Shown here in pieces: positions 63,312-64,000 of a stretch of 64,000 nt of DNA. The notes under the pieces are model-generated. The model ran no database searches. It worked only from the letters and a program-made list of their open reading frames with translations, and was not told where the DNA came from. Both the position numbers and the translations under genes were made by a program. Where the stretch lies: positions 1-64,000 of the forward strand of contig CACKPV010000002.1 in NCBI GenBank assembly GCA_902602185.1, written 5' to 3'. The number at the start of each line of letters is the position of its first letter. Position 1 is the stretch's first letter. The stretch is from an uncultured SAR86 cluster bacterium (GTDB lineage Bacteria > Pseudomonadota > Gammaproteobacteria > Magnimaribacterales > D2472).

Positions 63312-64000
63312 ATGTTTAATAATAAGCTTTTTCAATTAACCCTGATCCTTGCACTTAGTTTTTTTAATTCGTCTTGTAGCAAAGATGAAGTTGAGATTGA
63401 GAGACCTGAGAAAGTTTATTATGACCAAGCTCAAAGGAGGATTAAGGTAAATAATTACTATGGTGCCATCGAGTCCCTTCAAAAAATAGAGACACAATAT
63501 CCGTTTGGTAAATACGCAGAACAAGCTCAAGTGGAGTTAATTTATTGCCAATACATGAATGGAGATGACATTGCAGCACACGCTGCCTCTGAACGCTTTA
63601 TTAGACTTCATCCAAGACATCCAAACATTGATTATGCTTACTTTATGAAAGGTATGTCGAGTTATACCAGAGATTCTGGAACTCTAGCCAGAGTGATTAA
63701 TACCGATCTTTCTACCAGAGACATTTCTGGTGCAAAGTTGGCATTTTCTGAATTTACAGAATTTTTAACAAGATTTCCTGACAGTCAATATGCCCCCTAT
63801 GCAAAAAAAAGGTTGGTTTATATTCGCAATCTTGTTGCAAAGAATGAGTTAGCTGCTGCGGATTACTACATAAAAAGAAAAGCATATGTTGCGGCAATTA
63901 GACGTGCAAATTATGTAATTGAAAATATACCAAATTCTTCTCAAAATCACCGTGCCCTTCAAATTCTCAAAGTGTCCTATCAAGAGCTAGGTTACGACGA
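63312..64000 (+). CDS. bamD: Outer-membrane assembly lipoprotein BamD, 3' end cut by window
   Basis: Essential part of the BAM complex. The visible 229 codons begin with a lipoprotein signal (MFNNKLFQLTLILALSFFNSSC, lipidated Cys22 in part: FFNSSC), followed by TPR-like repeats: YYDQAQRRIKVNNYYGAIES, YCQYMNGDDIAAHAASERF, and RRANYVIENIPNSSQNHRAL (parts). The stretch RVINTDLSTRDISGAKLAFSEF (parts) matches the conserved BamD loop. The divergent rluD neighbour agrees. It runs open to the last base. Confidence 0.93.
   Translation, partial: MFNNKLFQLTLILALSFFNSSCSKDEVEIERPEKVYYDQAQRRIKVNNYYGAIESLQKIETQYPFGKYAEQAQVELIYCQYMNGDDIAAHAASERFIRLHPRHPNIDYAYFMKGMSSYTRDSGTLARVINTDLSTRDISGAKLAFSEFTEFLTRFPDSQYAPYAKKRLVYIRNLVAKNELAAADYYIKRKAYVAAIRRANYVIENIPNSSQNHRALQILKVSYQELGYD

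Overview
This window is AT-rich, very densely packed chromosomal DNA from a gammaproteobacterium, most likely a streamlined marine heterotroph (SAR86-like is my best guess; this rests on gene content and neighbourhoods, not on a database comparison). Support for Gammaproteobacteria: fabA-fabB pairing, divergent uvrA/ssb, the tRNA-tuf-secE-nusG-rpl-rpoBC order, secA-(mutT slot)-yacG-coaE, rnr-rlmB, and divergent rluD/bamD. Support for streamlining: genes abut or overlap by 4-20 bases throughout, there is little non-coding DNA, and several proteins are minimal versions of their families.

Layout. 1-1689: the 3' part of fabA, then fabB (unsaturated fatty acid synthesis). 1686-5049: ssb and uvrA, divergent. 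5054-34273 (all minus strand): one nearly continuous expression-machinery block read from the right: tRNA-Tyr, tRNA-Thr, tuf, tRNA-Trp, secE, nusG, rplKA, rplJL, rpoBC, rpsL, rpsG, fusA, then a promoter, then the S10, spc and alpha operons fused without a break (rpsJ to rplQ). There is no tuf copy after fusA. 34333-35734: birA, msrA and tRNA-Thr(UGU). 35739-40098 (minus): a DUF4149 membrane protein, a minimal NfeD with a QmcA-like SPFH protein, and a pair of exported amidohydrolases, one of which has lost its metal ligands. 40172-44012 (plus): an overlapping four-gene set ending in a TonB-dependent receptor with five His/Asp/Glu-rich loops, read here as a zinc-acquisition locus and closed by a strong terminator. 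44108-46678: a second TonB-dependent receptor. 46701-53373 (plus): a shortened RNase R, rlmB, lpxC, secA, and a protein with a ThiE-like C-terminus in the mutT slot. 53370-54121 (minus): yacG and coaE. 54183-59174 (minus): a complete 16S-23S-5S rRNA operon with promoter, boxB/boxA leader, tRNA-free spacer and terminator. 59185-62268 (minus): ilvB-ilvH-ilvC directly upstream of the rRNA promoter. 62319-63257: rluD (minus). 63312 to the edge: bamD (plus, cut by the window end).

Most of the window is conserved housekeeping DNA. The parts worth attention are the zinc-type locus with a Zur-like palindrome over its promoter, the catalytic/degenerate amidohydrolase pair, the domain losses (RNase R, SecA tail, NfeD, IlvH, the mutT-slot protein), an unusual cofactor-motif substitution in acetolactate synthase, and the rRNA operon packed against ilvC. 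I found no insertion sequences, prophage, CRISPR arrays or integrases.
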